A stretch of DNA of 64,000 nt from Thiospirochaeta perfilievii (GTDB taxonomy: Bacteria; Spirochaetota; Spirochaetia; DSM-2461), in assembly GCF_008329945.1 (NCBI RefSeq), contig NZ_CP035807.1, positions 2,108,001 to 2,172,000 of the forward strand. Direction: 5' to 3'. The notes under the pieces were generated by a model. That model made no database searches. It was not told the DNA's origin and worked only from the letters and a program-made list of their open reading frames with translations. Position 1 is the first letter of the stretch, and each line of letters opens with the position of its first letter. Positions 8,253 to 17,799 of this stretch are shown here, one piece after another. Made by a program: the position numbers and the translations under genes.

Positions 8253-9184
8253 TAAACTTCTTGTTGTGCCCAATCTGGTTTTTTGATTTTAGCTGAATCT
8301 TCAATCTCTTGGAAAAATTTATCAACTTTTAATCTGTTTTTAATATAACTTTTAGTCTCTTCAAAGGGTGCAAAACTCTTATCAGTTCTGTTATCAACTA
8401 GGATTAGGTGGTAACCAAACTGGGTTAAAACTGGCTCACTTACTGTGTTTACAGGTATAGAGAAGGCTACAACTTCAAATTCTCCAACCATCTGACCTTT
8501 TTGGAAAGAACCTAGTTGTCCACCGTTTGGTCCAGAAGGGCCTTCGGAATACTCTACCGCCGCTTGGGAGAAATCCATACCGCCAGAGATCTTCTCTTTA
8601 ATATCTTTAATTTTTGTTAAGGCTTCCTCTTCGCTCTTATTGTCAGTTGTTACTAAAATGTGTCTAGCTGTAACAGTTCCCGGTTGGGCAAAAACGCTCT
8701 CTTTATTGTCGTTGTAGTAGGTTTCAATCTCTTTGTCACTAACTTCAGTATCAGACTCTACAGCGTATTTACTTAACTCCTGCATTCTATACTGGTATGT
8801 AAACTCTTCCCTAAGTTCATCCATTGTAAAACCCTTAGCTTCCACATCTGAAATCATAGCCTCTTCTGAACCATATTGACTTATTAACTGGGAAAATTGC
8901 TCATCTATTGCACCCTCTTCCACTTGAATATCTAGGGCGTCTAGTTTTTGTGTATAGACAAATTTTAATATCATGTTATTAAGAATTTGGGCTTCAAACT
9001 TTGCCTTCTCTTCTTCTTGCATAACATAGTCCTCGGGAACCATTGCTTTTTTTAATCTTTCAACTTCATTTTCAAACTCTGCTTGAGTTATTTTATGCTT
9101 TGAAACTGACGCAATAACTTTGTTTTCTGGTGTTTGACACCCAAATAGAACTGCTGGAATAAGCAGTAGTAATAATTTTTTCAT
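8252..9184 (-). CDS. Parvulin-type peptidyl-prolyl isomerase lipoprotein (PrsA/SurA-like)
   Basis: This is a predicted extracytoplasmic folding factor of 310 aa. Seen: a lipoprotein signal ending AVLFGCQ (Cys about residue 16), an N-terminal SurA_N-like helical region (about 20-160), and a parvulin domain (about 165-265) with TARHILVTTDNKSEEEA, MDFSQAAVEYSEGPSG, GGQLGSFQKGQM and FGYHLILVD. These are the rotamase signature blocks. Family knowledge: such proteins assist folding of secreted or outer-membrane proteins. It lies 25 nt downstream of arginase and overlaps the CPBP protease by one base. Confidence 0.9.
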   Translation of the reverse strand: MKKLLLLLIPAVLFGCQTPENKVIASVSKHKITQAEFENEVERLKKAMVPEDYVMQEEEKAKFEAQILNNMILKFVYTQKLDALDIQVEEGAIDEQFSQLISQYGSEEAMISDVEAKGFTMDELREEFTYQYRMQELSKYAVESDTEVSDKEIETYYNDNKESVFAQPGTVTARHILVTTDNKSEEEALTKIKDIKEKISGGMDFSQAAVEYSEGPSGPNGGQLGSFQKGQMVGEFEVVAFSIPVNTVSEPVLTQFGYHLILVDNRTDKSFAPFEETKSYIKNRLKVDKFFQEIEDSAKIKKPDWAQQEV

Positions 9185-9209
9185 TCTATCCTCATATATT
9201 TATAAAAAT

Positions 9210-10121
9210 TTAATACATCTCTTTGCCAAATGCATGGCATAACAACTCAACGGCGAGTTCAGCTGTTTGGTTTTGAATATCTAGTGCTGGATTTACCTCA
9301 ACTAATTCAAAACTTGAAACTTTGTTACACTTTGATATTGACTCTAGTAGTAGAGCAACCTCTCTATAGTGAAGTCCTCCAGGGACCTGAGTTCCTGTTC
9401 CAGGAGCCTCTTTTGGGTCTAAGGAATCGACATCAAAGGAGACATGGACATGATCAACTCCGTCGGATGCAATCTTTATCGCTTCTGATGCAATCTCTAC
9501 AATACCCTTCTTCATAACATCCATCATTGTAAATACAGTTACATTTGACTCTTTTAAAAGTTTAGCCTCGTTAGGGTCTATCTCCCTTGCTGCAATTATA
9601 ACACAGTTTTTTTCGGATACAGTAGGTGAGGGGCCTAAGGCTAATAGACTTTTCTCTCCTCTTCCCGTTGCTATGGCCAGTGGCATTCCATGTATGTTCC
9701 CAGTTGGAGATGTTTCTGCTGTGTTAAAATCTCCATGGGCATCAATCCATATAACTCCAGTATTTCCCTGGTTCATCTTTTTTAATCCTGCTAGTGTTCC
9801 TATGGAAATACTGTGGTCTCCTCCTAATACTAGGGGCATGTAACCAGCGTTTATAATAAGTTCTACCCTATCTTTTAATAGAGAACATGTATCTAATATA
9901 ATATCTAAGTAGTTTAAACCAAGGTTGTTTGGGTCTCTTGAGTCAAATTGATCAACTGTATAACAATCCACAGTTCCAAAATCTTTTACTTCATGTCCTA
10001 GTTTTCTAAGTTTAGCTATAACACCTGCTACTCTTATGGCTCCAGGACCCATGTCTACACCTTTTTTTGACGCTCCAACATCCTGAGGAACCCCAATTAA
10101 GCCTATTTTTCTGAAATTCAT
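9210..10121 (-). CDS. rocF: Arginase
   Basis: This Mn-dependent enzyme hydrolyses arginine to ornithine and urea; 303 aa matches the bacterial RocF class. Seen: GGDHS with H103, the DAHGDFN block with D127, H129 and D131, and SFDVDSLDP with D230 and D232. All six metal ligands are present. NIHGMPLA (about 142-149) and GTQVPGGLHYRE also fit arginase rather than agmatinase. No Shine-Dalgarno precedes the ATG. A -10-like TATTAT ends only 6 nt before it on the minus strand, so the mRNA may be leaderless. Arginine synthesis genes argA and argJ are elsewhere in the window, so the cell both makes and degrades arginine. Confidence 0.93.
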   Translation of the reverse strand: MNFRKIGLIGVPQDVGASKKGVDMGPGAIRVAGVIAKLRKLGHEVKDFGTVDCYTVDQFDSRDPNNLGLNYLDIILDTCSLLKDRVELIINAGYMPLVLGGDHSISIGTLAGLKKMNQGNTGVIWIDAHGDFNTAETSPTGNIHGMPLAIATGRGEKSLLALGPSPTVSEKNCVIIAAREIDPNEAKLLKESNVTVFTMMDVMKKGIVEIASEAIKIASDGVDHVHVSFDVDSLDPKEAPGTGTQVPGGLHYREVALLLESISKCNKVSSFELVEVNPALDIQNQTAELAVELLCHAFGKEMY

Positions 10122-10195
10122 AAAAAAATAATATCATAAGTGTTGTAAAAGTAGAACTAATATGTGAAAAATGTTAAATTTGTAATGGAGGACAA

Positions 10196-10417
10196 ATGAA
10201 AAGATATATTGATTACGGTTTTTTTACAGCTGCGATTTTTACTTTAATTTATATAATAGCCGCTTTAATTACTGGAATTACAATAAATATAATAGCCATC
10301 TTAATGTGTGTAGGAGGTGGAATACTTGCAGGTTTTGTTTTATCTATACTGCTAATCTACTTTTCTCCAGGAGAGCCAATCCTTGAAGGGGAAGAGGATA
10401 ACTATATTAAAAGATAG
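10196..10417 (+). CDS. Small two-helix membrane protein, unknown function
   Basis: A 73-aa protein with two hydrophobic helices (about residues 8-30 and 32-55) and a short acidic tail (EGEEDNYIKR). A strong Shine-Dalgarno, GGAGG, stands 6 nt before the ATG, so it is very likely translated. It is divergent from arginase, and its last 16 bases overlap the 3' end of the convergent serine-dehydratase-like gene. No family is recognised. Confidence 0.7.
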   Translation: MKRYIDYGFFTAAIFTLIYIIAALITGITINIIAILMCVGGGILAGFVLSILLIYFSPGEPILEGEEDNYIKR

Positions 10418-11514
10418 TTATCTTCCATTGTTATCTTATAAAAGTAGTCAATCTCTTTAGATATATTTTTATCTGATAATAGTGCCCATGTTGCGTTACT
10501 CAAAGCCCTAGAAGCTGCTAGGGCGTTAAGCTCAATATAGTTTAGGTGGGAGTGGGTTTCTATCTCCTTATCCTGATCTAAGTTACTTAGGGAGATAGAT
10601 GCTGCTGCTATAACTTGGTTTGGTGTTCCTCCCATAATCTGGGTCGCTGCTCCACTTGCCATAGCTGTGGCTATTGAGATATCACTAAATAGATTTCCAT
10701 ATAAAATTTCTTTATAGAGAAGTTTTCCAATCATACCCGCTGTAATTAATCCTCTAACTACCCTTACCTCTGAAATTTTATAAACATCCATTAAAGAGTA
10801 TAAAACCCCAGGAATAATTCCTGAACTTTTGGCAGTAGGGGCTGCTACTATATTTTTCCCAGATGCATTTTCCTCAATTACTGCAAGGGTATATGAAATG
10901 GTCTTACTTATCTGTTGGATAAAATCCCTGTTTTTATAGGATCTGGACATAAAAAGCGATGCTCTTCTGTTCTGTTGTTCAAATCCAGGTAATCCTCCCT
11001 CAATTTCTAAACCCTTTTCAACAATCTTTTTCATCCTATTCCACTTAATAGATATAAATTCTTCAAGATTAGAGGAGTCTGTTAGTAGAGCGTACTCCCA
11101 AATTGATCGGCCGTTATTATAAGTCCATTGTAACATCTCGTCTGTTGTTACTTTCTCTATAGACTCATCATCAAGTTCTGATTCCTCCCCTAGTTTATTA
11201 AAATAGTATAACTTTTCTTTAATTAGTGTCTTTTTTTTACCAAAGGCTTCGAACTTTGCAGCTATAACAGAGTTTGGTAGTTCTGATTCTTGATCAATTT
11301 CAATACGTGCAACAAAGGGGGATATTGCAGACTTAAGAGCCTGAGCTGTAAAACAGGAGTCTGAATTTGTTATTAGTTGTCCATATAATGTAACTTTTAT
11401 AGTTGTTGCATCATGACAATCATCTTTAAACTCCTTTGCTACTCTGTAGGGATGCATGGAGAATTGACTACTAGGTCCTGGACCCTCTCTGAATAGATTT
11501 TTAATTGATATCAT
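10402..11514 (-). CDS. L-serine dehydratase-like protein lacking Fe-S cysteines
   Basis: This 370-aa protein resembles bacterial Fe-S L-serine dehydratases. Its N-terminus has the beta-domain signature EGPGPSSQFSMHPYRVAKEF (residues 10-29), and the C-terminal half has APTAKSSGIIPGVL and MASGAATQIMGGTPNQVIAAA, matching the alpha-domain blocks. True enzymes hold a 4Fe-4S cluster through three alpha-domain cysteines (in blocks like GCQ, CDP and PCxxRN). Here the only cysteines are C33 and C54, both N-terminal, and the cluster blocks are absent or altered. It may therefore be a catalytically different or inactive relative, or use another metal. It stands alone, divergent from capA. Confidence 0.65.
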   Translation of the reverse strand: MISIKNLFREGPGPSSQFSMHPYRVAKEFKDDCHDATTIKVTLYGQLITNSDSCFTAQALKSAISPFVARIEIDQESELPNSVIAAKFEAFGKKKTLIKEKLYYFNKLGEESELDDESIEKVTTDEMLQWTYNNGRSIWEYALLTDSSNLEEFISIKWNRMKKIVEKGLEIEGGLPGFEQQNRRASLFMSRSYKNRDFIQQISKTISYTLAVIEENASGKNIVAAPTAKSSGIIPGVLYSLMDVYKISEVRVVRGLITAGMIGKLLYKEILYGNLFSDISIATAMASGAATQIMGGTPNQVIAAASISLSNLDQDKEIETHSHLNYIELNALAASRALSNATWALLSDKNISKEIDYFYKITMEDNYLLI

Positions 11515-11630
11515 TATTCCACCTTTTTTAATATAAATAATGATATTCTTTAAATTTTCTATTTACAAATATTTTTTTATATAATACCTATTTTTCTTCC
11601 AAAAAGTGAAAAAAAACGGTACATTTGTCT

Positions 11631-12710
11631 ATGATGAAAAGATTTTACCTACTTATACCATATATATTTATACTAAATTTTATATTTTCAGTTGATAGTG
11701 TGAAATTAACTTTTGCCGGTGACCTAATGGCCCATGATGTAAATTTTAGAACCAAACCCTTAAGTGAAATTTATAAGGGTGTTTTAGATACTTTACAAAA
11801 TGATGATTTAAGCTTTGTGAACCTAGAATTTCCAATAGATGAAACTAGGGAGCAATCATCCTATCCATCCTTTAATGTATCTCCAACCTATGTTGAGGCG
11901 GCGATAGTTGGAGGTTTTGATGTGTTTTCTCTAGGGAATAATCATACTAATGACTTTGGGTTTAATAGTTTAATTAAAACCATAGAGAATATGGAAAAAT
12001 TTAAAAAGAGTCACTTTATAACCTATTCTGGAGTTTATGGGGATAGTTTAAGCCGGATGGATGTTGAGACAATACAGGTTAAGGATTTAACAATAGGTTA
12101 TCTCTCCATTACCCAGTTTAGTAATAACTTTTGGAATAAAGAGGGTGCTGCTAAAATCTATACTGTTGATTATAAGAGTGTCGAAAAAGTAAACGAGTTA
12201 AAAAGTTTTATCACCAATGAATCTAAAAATTACGACTGCTTTATTCTCTCTTATCATGGGGGAATTGAGTATAGGTCAAATCCTACTAAGGAGAGGATCG
12301 ATTTTTTTGATCAGCTTATTAAGGCGGGTGTTGATATTCTATGGGCACACCATCCCCACGTATTACAACCTTGGAAGTTTAATTCTACAGATAGTGGAGA
12401 TAAGTTGATTATGTATTCAATGGGGAACTTTATCTCAGGGCAATTAGCTATAGTAGACCCTAAAGAGCATGATATTAACTTTGCGGCAACTGGATTTTCA
12501 GCCCTTTTTAATGCTGAACTGGTTTTAGATGATGGAAAGCTTAGAATATTGAACCCTGGGCCTAAAATGATAGCAAATGTTAGGAATAAGGATAATTATT
12601 TTGTAGCAGTTAATAAGGAAGATGCCCTATCGTGGCCTATGAGTGATAGTTGGAAGGAGTTCTATTCCAAGATGTTCCCTGTTGCTGAAAATAGGATTAG
12701 GAAGGATTAA
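11631..12710 (+). CDS. CapA family (PGA_cap) metallophosphatase-like secreted protein
   Basis: About 359 aa with an N-terminal signal (LLIPYIFILNFIFS). Seen: KLTFAGDLMAHDVNF near residue 27, then SFVNLEFPID, FDVFSLGNNHTNDFG, FILSYHGGIEY and ILWAHHPHVLQPW. This is the order of metal-binding blocks in CapA/PgsA calcineurin-like proteins. Family members take part in poly-gamma-glutamate or capsule handling; the role here is not known. Two ATGs (11631, 11634) follow a TTG at 11625, and none has a clear Shine-Dalgarno, so the exact start is uncertain. Its stop overlaps the topB start (TAATG). Confidence 0.8.
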   Translation: MMKRFYLLIPYIFILNFIFSVDSVKLTFAGDLMAHDVNFRTKPLSEIYKGVLDTLQNDDLSFVNLEFPIDETREQSSYPSFNVSPTYVEAAIVGGFDVFSLGNNHTNDFGFNSLIKTIENMEKFKKSHFITYSGVYGDSLSRMDVETIQVKDLTIGYLSITQFSNNFWNKEGAAKIYTVDYKSVEKVNELKSFITNESKNYDCFILSYHGGIEYRSNPTKERIDFFDQLIKAGVDILWAHHPHVLQPWKFNSTDSGDKLIMYSMGNFISGQLAIVDPKEHDINFAATGFSALFNAELVLDDGKLRILNPGPKMIANVRNKDNYFVAVNKEDALSWPMSDSWKEFYSKMFPVAENRIRKD

Positions 12711-14743
12711 TGAAAACATTAGTATTAGCAGAGAAACCTTCTGTTGGAAGGGAGATTGCTAGGGTTTTAAAATGTAATAATAAGACTAAGACATATATTG
12801 AGGGCAGTGACTATATAGTTACTTGGGCTATGGGACACCTAGTTGAGTTAGCAGGTCCTGAAGTTTATGATGAACAACTTAAAAAATGGAGCCTTGAGAC
12901 TCTCCCGATGTTACCCTTAAAAATGAAGCATCGGATTATAAAGAAGAGTAGTAATCAGTTTAGATCTATAAAGCAGTTGATGCACCGTAGTGATGTAGGC
13001 CATCTTGTTATTGCTACTGATGCGGGAAGAGAGGGAGAGTTAGTTGCTAGGTGGATTATGAGACTAGCTGGCTGGAAGAAAGATTTTTCTAGGCTCTGGA
13101 TTAGCTCCCAGACTGATGGAGCTATTACTGAGGGGTTTAAAAACCTTAAGCCAGGAAGGGATTATGATAGACTTCTTCTAGCTGCAGAGTGTAGGGCTGA
13201 AGCTGATTGGATTGTAGGTTTAAATGTTACTAGGGCATTGACATGTAAATATGATATGAGGTTAAGTGCAGGTCGAGTCCAAACTCCAACCCTAAGCATT
13301 ATTGTAAATAGGGAGAAGGAGATAGAGGATTTTGAACCAGCACCTTTTTGGAGCATTGAAGCTAATTTTGGTCTGTTTGATGCTAAATGGAGAAGTTGTA
13401 AGGGGAATGAGCGTATTAGTGATGAGGCCTTTGCCAACTCTATAGTCGATAAATGTATGGACTCTAAGGCAATAATTACCCAGTTAAGTGAGAAGGAGGT
13501 AGTAGAGAAACCTCCATTAGCTTACGACTTAACTACTTTACAGCAGGATGGTGATAGGTTATTAGGCTTCTCTGCAAAAGATACTCTAAGAACCCTTCAG
13601 TCCTTATATGAGAGACATAAAATTGTTAGTTACCCACGAACAGATTCTAAGCATATTACTCCAGATATTGTCCCTACTTTAAAAAATAGATTGCTGGCTA
13701 TTAAGGATTCTCAGTTTTTATCAAAGGTAGAAGGCCTCTTATCTAAGGATATAAAGCCTGGAAAAAGGTTTGTAGATCCATCTAAGGTAGGAGACCATCA
13801 TGCTATTATCCCAACAGAAGAGAGGGTAAATATTAGTAGTCTCTCTAGGGAAGAGAAGATGTTGTGGGAGTTAATAGTAAAAAGGTTTCTAACAGTACTC
13901 TCCCCAGACTCTATTAGTATTAATATAAGTGTAGCCCTAGAGTGTGGCGGTGAATTTTTCTACGTTAAGGGTAAAAAAAATATTAAAAAGGGTTGGAGAA
14001 GTATCGAAAATATATATGAAAACTCTTCCCAGAATTTAGCTGGTTTAAAAGTTGGGGATGGAATAGAACTTAAGGGTGTAAAAGCTATTAAGGGTTTTAC
14101 ATCTCCTCCATTAAGATTTACCGAGGGTACTCTTTTAGAAGCAATGAGTAATCCTGTGAAATATATGATGGATAAAACTCTAAAGGAGTCTTTAGGTGCA
14201 GGTCTTGGAACCCCTGCAACCAGGGCTGATATAATCGAAAAACTTTTTTCTTCCTATTATGTGGAGAAAAAGGGGAACACTTTACACCCAACAGCCCAAG
14301 GAACTGAGTTATTAACAGTGGTTCCTAATATGCTAAAATTCCCAGACTTAACTGCAAAATGGGAGAGTGTTTTTGAAGATATTGCACAGGGAAGGGCTAA
14401 AAGCCAACCATTTTTAAAAGAGATTAGAGAGCAGACAACACTCCTTGTAAATGAGATAAAATCTAGTTCCGGTATTTTTGAACCAAGTGGATTAAGCAAA
14501 GAGACATGTCCAATGTGTGGTAAAAACCTTTTAAGTGTTAACGATAAAAAGGGTAGACCTAAAAAAGTTTGCAGGTCTATGTCTTGTGGTTACGAAGAGA
14601 GTAATGGTCCTAAAAATAGAAAAGACTTTGCAAGAGAAAAATCAATGGGTCGTAAGCTGATAAATCAATATTCAGATAAATCTAGTGATACAATGACTCT
14701 TGGTGATATGTTAAAGGCCGCAATGGAGAATCATGGGAAGTAG
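12710..14743 (+). CDS. topB: DNA topoisomerase III
   Basis: This type IA topoisomerase (677 aa) relaxes or decatenates DNA by single-strand passage. Seen: the Toprim domain with AEKPSVGREIA at residues 7-17 and the acidic ATDAGREGE at 102-110; the SAGRVQTPTL block near 186-195; the catalytic tyrosine Y308 in IVSYPRTDSKHI; and DHHAIIPTEE. A C-terminal zinc-finger-like stretch has CPMCGKNLL followed by a CxxxxCGY pair. It starts in the capA stop (TAATG), and its end overlaps the next gene by 11 bases, so three genes appear translationally linked. Confidence 0.94.
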   Translation: MKTLVLAEKPSVGREIARVLKCNNKTKTYIEGSDYIVTWAMGHLVELAGPEVYDEQLKKWSLETLPMLPLKMKHRIIKKSSNQFRSIKQLMHRSDVGHLVIATDAGREGELVARWIMRLAGWKKDFSRLWISSQTDGAITEGFKNLKPGRDYDRLLLAAECRAEADWIVGLNVTRALTCKYDMRLSAGRVQTPTLSIIVNREKEIEDFEPAPFWSIEANFGLFDAKWRSCKGNERISDEAFANSIVDKCMDSKAIITQLSEKEVVEKPPLAYDLTTLQQDGDRLLGFSAKDTLRTLQSLYERHKIVSYPRTDSKHITPDIVPTLKNRLLAIKDSQFLSKVEGLLSKDIKPGKRFVDPSKVGDHHAIIPTEERVNISSLSREEKMLWELIVKRFLTVLSPDSISINISVALECGGEFFYVKGKKNIKKGWRSIENIYENSSQNLAGLKVGDGIELKGVKAIKGFTSPPLRFTEGTLLEAMSNPVKYMMDKTLKESLGAGLGTPATRADIIEKLFSSYYVEKKGNTLHPTAQGTELLTVVPNMLKFPDLTAKWESVFEDIAQGRAKSQPFLKEIREQTTLLVNEIKSSSGIFEPSGLSKETCPMCGKNLLSVNDKKGRPKKVCRSMSCGYEESNGPKNRKDFAREKSMGRKLINQYSDKSSDTMTLGDMLKAAMENHGK

Positions 14744-15338
14744 GGTCGTTTATCTTTTAATTTTATTATTATTTACAACTTCAATCTTCTCTATAGATTT
14801 AGGCCTCTCTGGAGGCTTCTCAAGACTTTCCTATGTTGAGGTGGGTATAAATAATAAGGAAGATGAGTATATTTTTAATTCTCTTTTAGGAGGCTTAGAG
14901 ATAAACTCAACTCTTAATAGTTTTATTGTAAATACCTCAGTTTCAGTTCAAGTACCCTATGATTTACAGTTTAATGATGCTTTAGGAAGAGATGAATTTA
15001 ACTACCTAAGTGGTCTTTTCTTTTTTGGTGGCAACGTTAATTTAGGTTTGTTATATCCATTTATTATTAATAGTACAACAGACCTACAGATAGGCCCTGT
15101 TTTAAGTTATGATATTATCTTTCTTAGGGATAATGTTATAGGTTATTCAGATGAGTATCTCTTTTCTGTATTAGGCTCGGGGTTGGAGTTTAAGTTTATT
15201 AAAAATTTGTCTGATTGTTTGGACTTATCAATAAATTTAGATTGGGTTATTAACTTCCTTCCAATTAATAGCAGGAGTGGTGAGTATAAGTGGTCATATA
15301 ATTTTTTAACTACTATTGGGTTTCTTTATAAAATTTAA
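14733..15338 (+). CDS. Predicted secreted beta-barrel-like protein, unknown function
   Basis: A 201-aa protein with a signal peptide (about residues 1-20, ending TSIFS) and a mature part of short amphipathic strands alternating hydrophobic and polar residues, with aromatic ends (for example LNLGLLYPFI, LGSGLEFKF, INLDWVINFLP). It ends in the aromatic strand LTTIGFLYKI. This looks like a small outer-membrane barrel of the kind common in spirochaetes. No named family was recognised. Its start lies inside topB (11-base overlap), so expression probably depends on topB translation. Confidence 0.65.
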   Translation: MGSRVVYLLILLLFTTSIFSIDLGLSGGFSRLSYVEVGINNKEDEYIFNSLLGGLEINSTLNSFIVNTSVSVQVPYDLQFNDALGRDEFNYLSGLFFFGGNVNLGLLYPFIINSTTDLQIGPVLSYDIIFLRDNVIGYSDEYLFSVLGSGLEFKFIKNLSDCLDLSINLDWVINFLPINSRSGEYKWSYNFLTTIGFLYKI

Positions 15339-15484
15339 CTATTTTAAGACCTTGGTTTGTATATTGGAATTTATCCCTTTTAGGTGGAAACAATTGGCTA
15401 AATGGGTAGTGAATATTAGTAATAATATGTTAAAGTGGTGTTGTTTAAGGTTATCTAAGTTTAAAATTGGGGGATTTAGTCTAT

Positions 15485-16327
15485 ATGAATAAAATTGTTG
15501 AAAAAAAACAGTTATCGGATGATGTCTATTTAATGGAGTTAGAAGCTCCATATATAGCGGAAAGTAGAAGGGCAGGTCAGTTTATAATCCTTCAGTTAGA
15601 TAATAATTTTGGAGAGAGAATCCCTTTAACAATTGCAGATGCAAATGAGTCAAAGGGTACAATAACTATAATATTTCAAGCTGTAGGGAAGACAACAATT
15701 CATCTATCAAAACTTGAGGTTGGGGATTATATAGAAAACTTATTAGGTCCTTTAGGTACTCCCACAGAGATTAAAAAAGTTGGAACAGTTGTATGTGTAG
15801 GTGGTGGAATTGGTGTAGCGCCAATGCATCCTATTGCACAAGCATATAAGGCTGCAGGAAATAGAGTAATATCCATTATTGGTGCTAGAAACAGAGATCT
15901 ACTAATTATGGAAGAAGAGATAAAGAAATGTAGTGATGAAGTAATTATCTGTACTGATGATGGCTCCTACGGAAGGAAAGACCTTGTTACAGCTCCTTTA
16001 AAAGAGCTATGTGAAAAGGGTATTCCCAACGAAGTTGTTGCAATTGGACCTCCTATAATGATGAAATTTGTATCAGAAACAACTAGACCTTATAATGTTC
16101 ATACTATGGTTAGTTTAAATACTATTATGGTTGATGGTACAGGTATGTGTGGTGGTTGCAGAGTAACCGTTGGGGGTGAGACAAAGTTTGTTTGTGTGGA
16201 TGGGCCAGAGTTTGATGGCCATTTAGTAGATTTTGATAATATGATGTTAAGACAGAAAGCTTACAAAACCCAGGAAGATCAAGCTACTCATAAGTGTAGA
16301 ATTGGTTTAACAGGAGATCATAAATAA
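15485..16327 (+). CDS. nfnA: NADH-dependent reduced ferredoxin:NADP+ oxidoreductase subunit A (NfnA)
   Basis: This is the FAD/[2Fe-2S] subunit of the NfnAB electron-bifurcating enzyme, about 280 aa, related to PyrK and sulfide dehydrogenase beta. Seen: the N-terminal ferredoxin-reductase barrel with GERIPLTIAD (FAD-binding RxPxT-like) near residues 41-50; the nucleotide-binding VCVGGGIGVAPMHPIA near 100; and C-terminal GTGMCGGCRVTVGGETKFVC, which has three cysteines of the four-ligand Dx2-3CxxCx11C pattern for [2Fe-2S] (the aspartate is in MVDGTG). The ATG at 15485 follows GGGGGA; a TTG at 15467 is a less likely start. It overlaps nfnB by one base (TAATG). Confidence 0.9.
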   Translation: MNKIVEKKQLSDDVYLMELEAPYIAESRRAGQFIILQLDNNFGERIPLTIADANESKGTITIIFQAVGKTTIHLSKLEVGDYIENLLGPLGTPTEIKKVGTVVCVGGGIGVAPMHPIAQAYKAAGNRVISIIGARNRDLLIMEEEIKKCSDEVIICTDDGSYGRKDLVTAPLKELCEKGIPNEVVAIGPPIMMKFVSETTRPYNVHTMVSLNTIMVDGTGMCGGCRVTVGGETKFVCVDGPEFDGHLVDFDNMMLRQKAYKTQEDQATHKCRIGLTGDHK

Positions 16328-17799
16328 TGAGTGATATAGACTTAAAAAGCATTTATGCTAACTTAGAAGGTAAAGATAACCAGCTAAAACCTAAAGAGAG
16401 GATGACTATCCCTCAGATGGATATGCCGGCTCAAGATCCTGTTCTTAGGAGTAAAAACCAAAAAGAGGTTGCCCTTGGATATACAGAAGAGATGGCAATT
16501 ATAGAGGCTTCAAGATGTCTTCAGTGTAAAAATGCACCGTGTATAAAGGGGTGTCCTGTTGGGATTAATATCCCTGGCTTTTTAGACGCTGCAGCTAAAG
16601 GTAATTTCCAGGAGTCTGTGGATATTATTAAGGAGGCTAGTCTACTTCCTGCAATTTGTGGAAGAGTTTGCCCCCAAGAGACCCAGTGTATGGAGTTTTG
16701 TACAGTAGGTAAAACTTTAAAAGATCCAATGAAGTCTGTGGCTATAGGTCGAGTTGAGCGATATGTTGCTGACTTAGAGAGGGAAACAAATAGTATAAAA
16801 ATCCCTGCAATTAAAGAGTCTACAGGAAACAAGGTTGCGATTATTGGATCTGGACCTGCAGGGTTAGCAGCAGCGGCGGATTTAAGGCAGGATGGTCATG
16901 AGGTTGTTGTTTTTGAGGCCTTCCATAAGCCTGGTGGGGTTATGATATACGGTATTCCTGAATTTCGTCTTCCTAAGGCTATTGTTGAAAAAGAGATTGA
17001 TACATTAAAAGAGATGGGCGTTAAGTTTGAGATGAACTTTCTAGTAGGAAGAACAAGAACTATTGCAGACTTAATAGAGAAGGATAACTTTGATGCCGTA
17101 TTTATAGGCAGTGGAGCAGGTCTGCCTAAGTTTATGAATATCCCTGGTGAGAATTTAGTTGGTGTTTTTTCCGCTAATGAGTACCTAACAAGATCTAATT
17201 TAATGAAGGCATACGACAAAGAGAATGTAGATACTCCTATTTATCAATCAAAAAAAGTTGCTGTTTTAGGTGGTGGTAATGTAGCTATGGATGCTGCTCG
17301 AATGGCTTTAAGACTAGGTGCTGAAGAGGTAAATGTTATATACCGAAGAACTAGAAACGAGATGCCTGCAAGGGTTGAAGAGATAGAACATGCCATGGAA
17401 GAGGGAATAAAATTCCATTTTTTAACTAACCCTATACGAATTCTTGGGGATGATAATGCCCGAGTTAATGCTATTGAGTGTTTAAAATATGAACTAGGAG
17501 AACCTGATGACTCTGGTCGTAGAAGGCCTCTTCCTATCTCTGGTAGTGAATTTATTATGGAGATGGATACAGTTATTCCTGCTCTTGGTAACGGTTCAAA
17601 CCCATTAATTAAGCAGACAACCCAGGACTTAGAGACTACTAAATGGGGAAATATAGTTGTTAATGAGAACAATAAGTCCTCTATGGATCGGGTTTATGCC
17701 GGAGGAGATATTGTTTTAGGAGCTGCAACAGTTATCCTTGCTATGGGGGAGGGTAGGACCGCAGCAAAGGCAATAACGGATGATCTTAAAAACAGATAG
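16327..17799 (+). CDS. nfnB: NADH-dependent reduced ferredoxin:NADP+ oxidoreductase subunit B (NfnB; GltD-like)
   Basis: This is the larger bifurcating subunit, 490 aa, homologous to the glutamate synthase small subunit. Seen: two Fe-S clusters in the N-terminus from CLQCKNAPCIKGCP (about residues 63-76) and CGRVCPQETQCMEFC (about 111-125); an FAD site, IIGSGPAGLAAAADL; a GG doublet with GGVMIYGIPEFRLP; the NAD(P) site VAVLGGGNVAMDAAR; and the C-terminal VYAGGDIVLGAATVILAMGEG. No glutamate synthase large subunit is nearby, and the immediate partner is nfnA, which argues for Nfn rather than GltD. Likely role: making NADPH from NADH and reduced ferredoxin in a fermentative metabolism. Confidence 0.9.
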   Translation: MSDIDLKSIYANLEGKDNQLKPKERMTIPQMDMPAQDPVLRSKNQKEVALGYTEEMAIIEASRCLQCKNAPCIKGCPVGINIPGFLDAAAKGNFQESVDIIKEASLLPAICGRVCPQETQCMEFCTVGKTLKDPMKSVAIGRVERYVADLERETNSIKIPAIKESTGNKVAIIGSGPAGLAAAADLRQDGHEVVVFEAFHKPGGVMIYGIPEFRLPKAIVEKEIDTLKEMGVKFEMNFLVGRTRTIADLIEKDNFDAVFIGSGAGLPKFMNIPGENLVGVFSANEYLTRSNLMKAYDKENVDTPIYQSKKVAVLGGGNVAMDAARMALRLGAEEVNVIYRRTRNEMPARVEEIEHAMEEGIKFHFLTNPIRILGDDNARVNAIECLKYELGEPDDSGRRRPLPISGSEFIMEMDTVIPALGNGSNPLIKQTTQDLETTKWGNIVVNENNKSSMDRVYAGGDIVLGAATVILAMGEGRTAAKAITDDLKNR

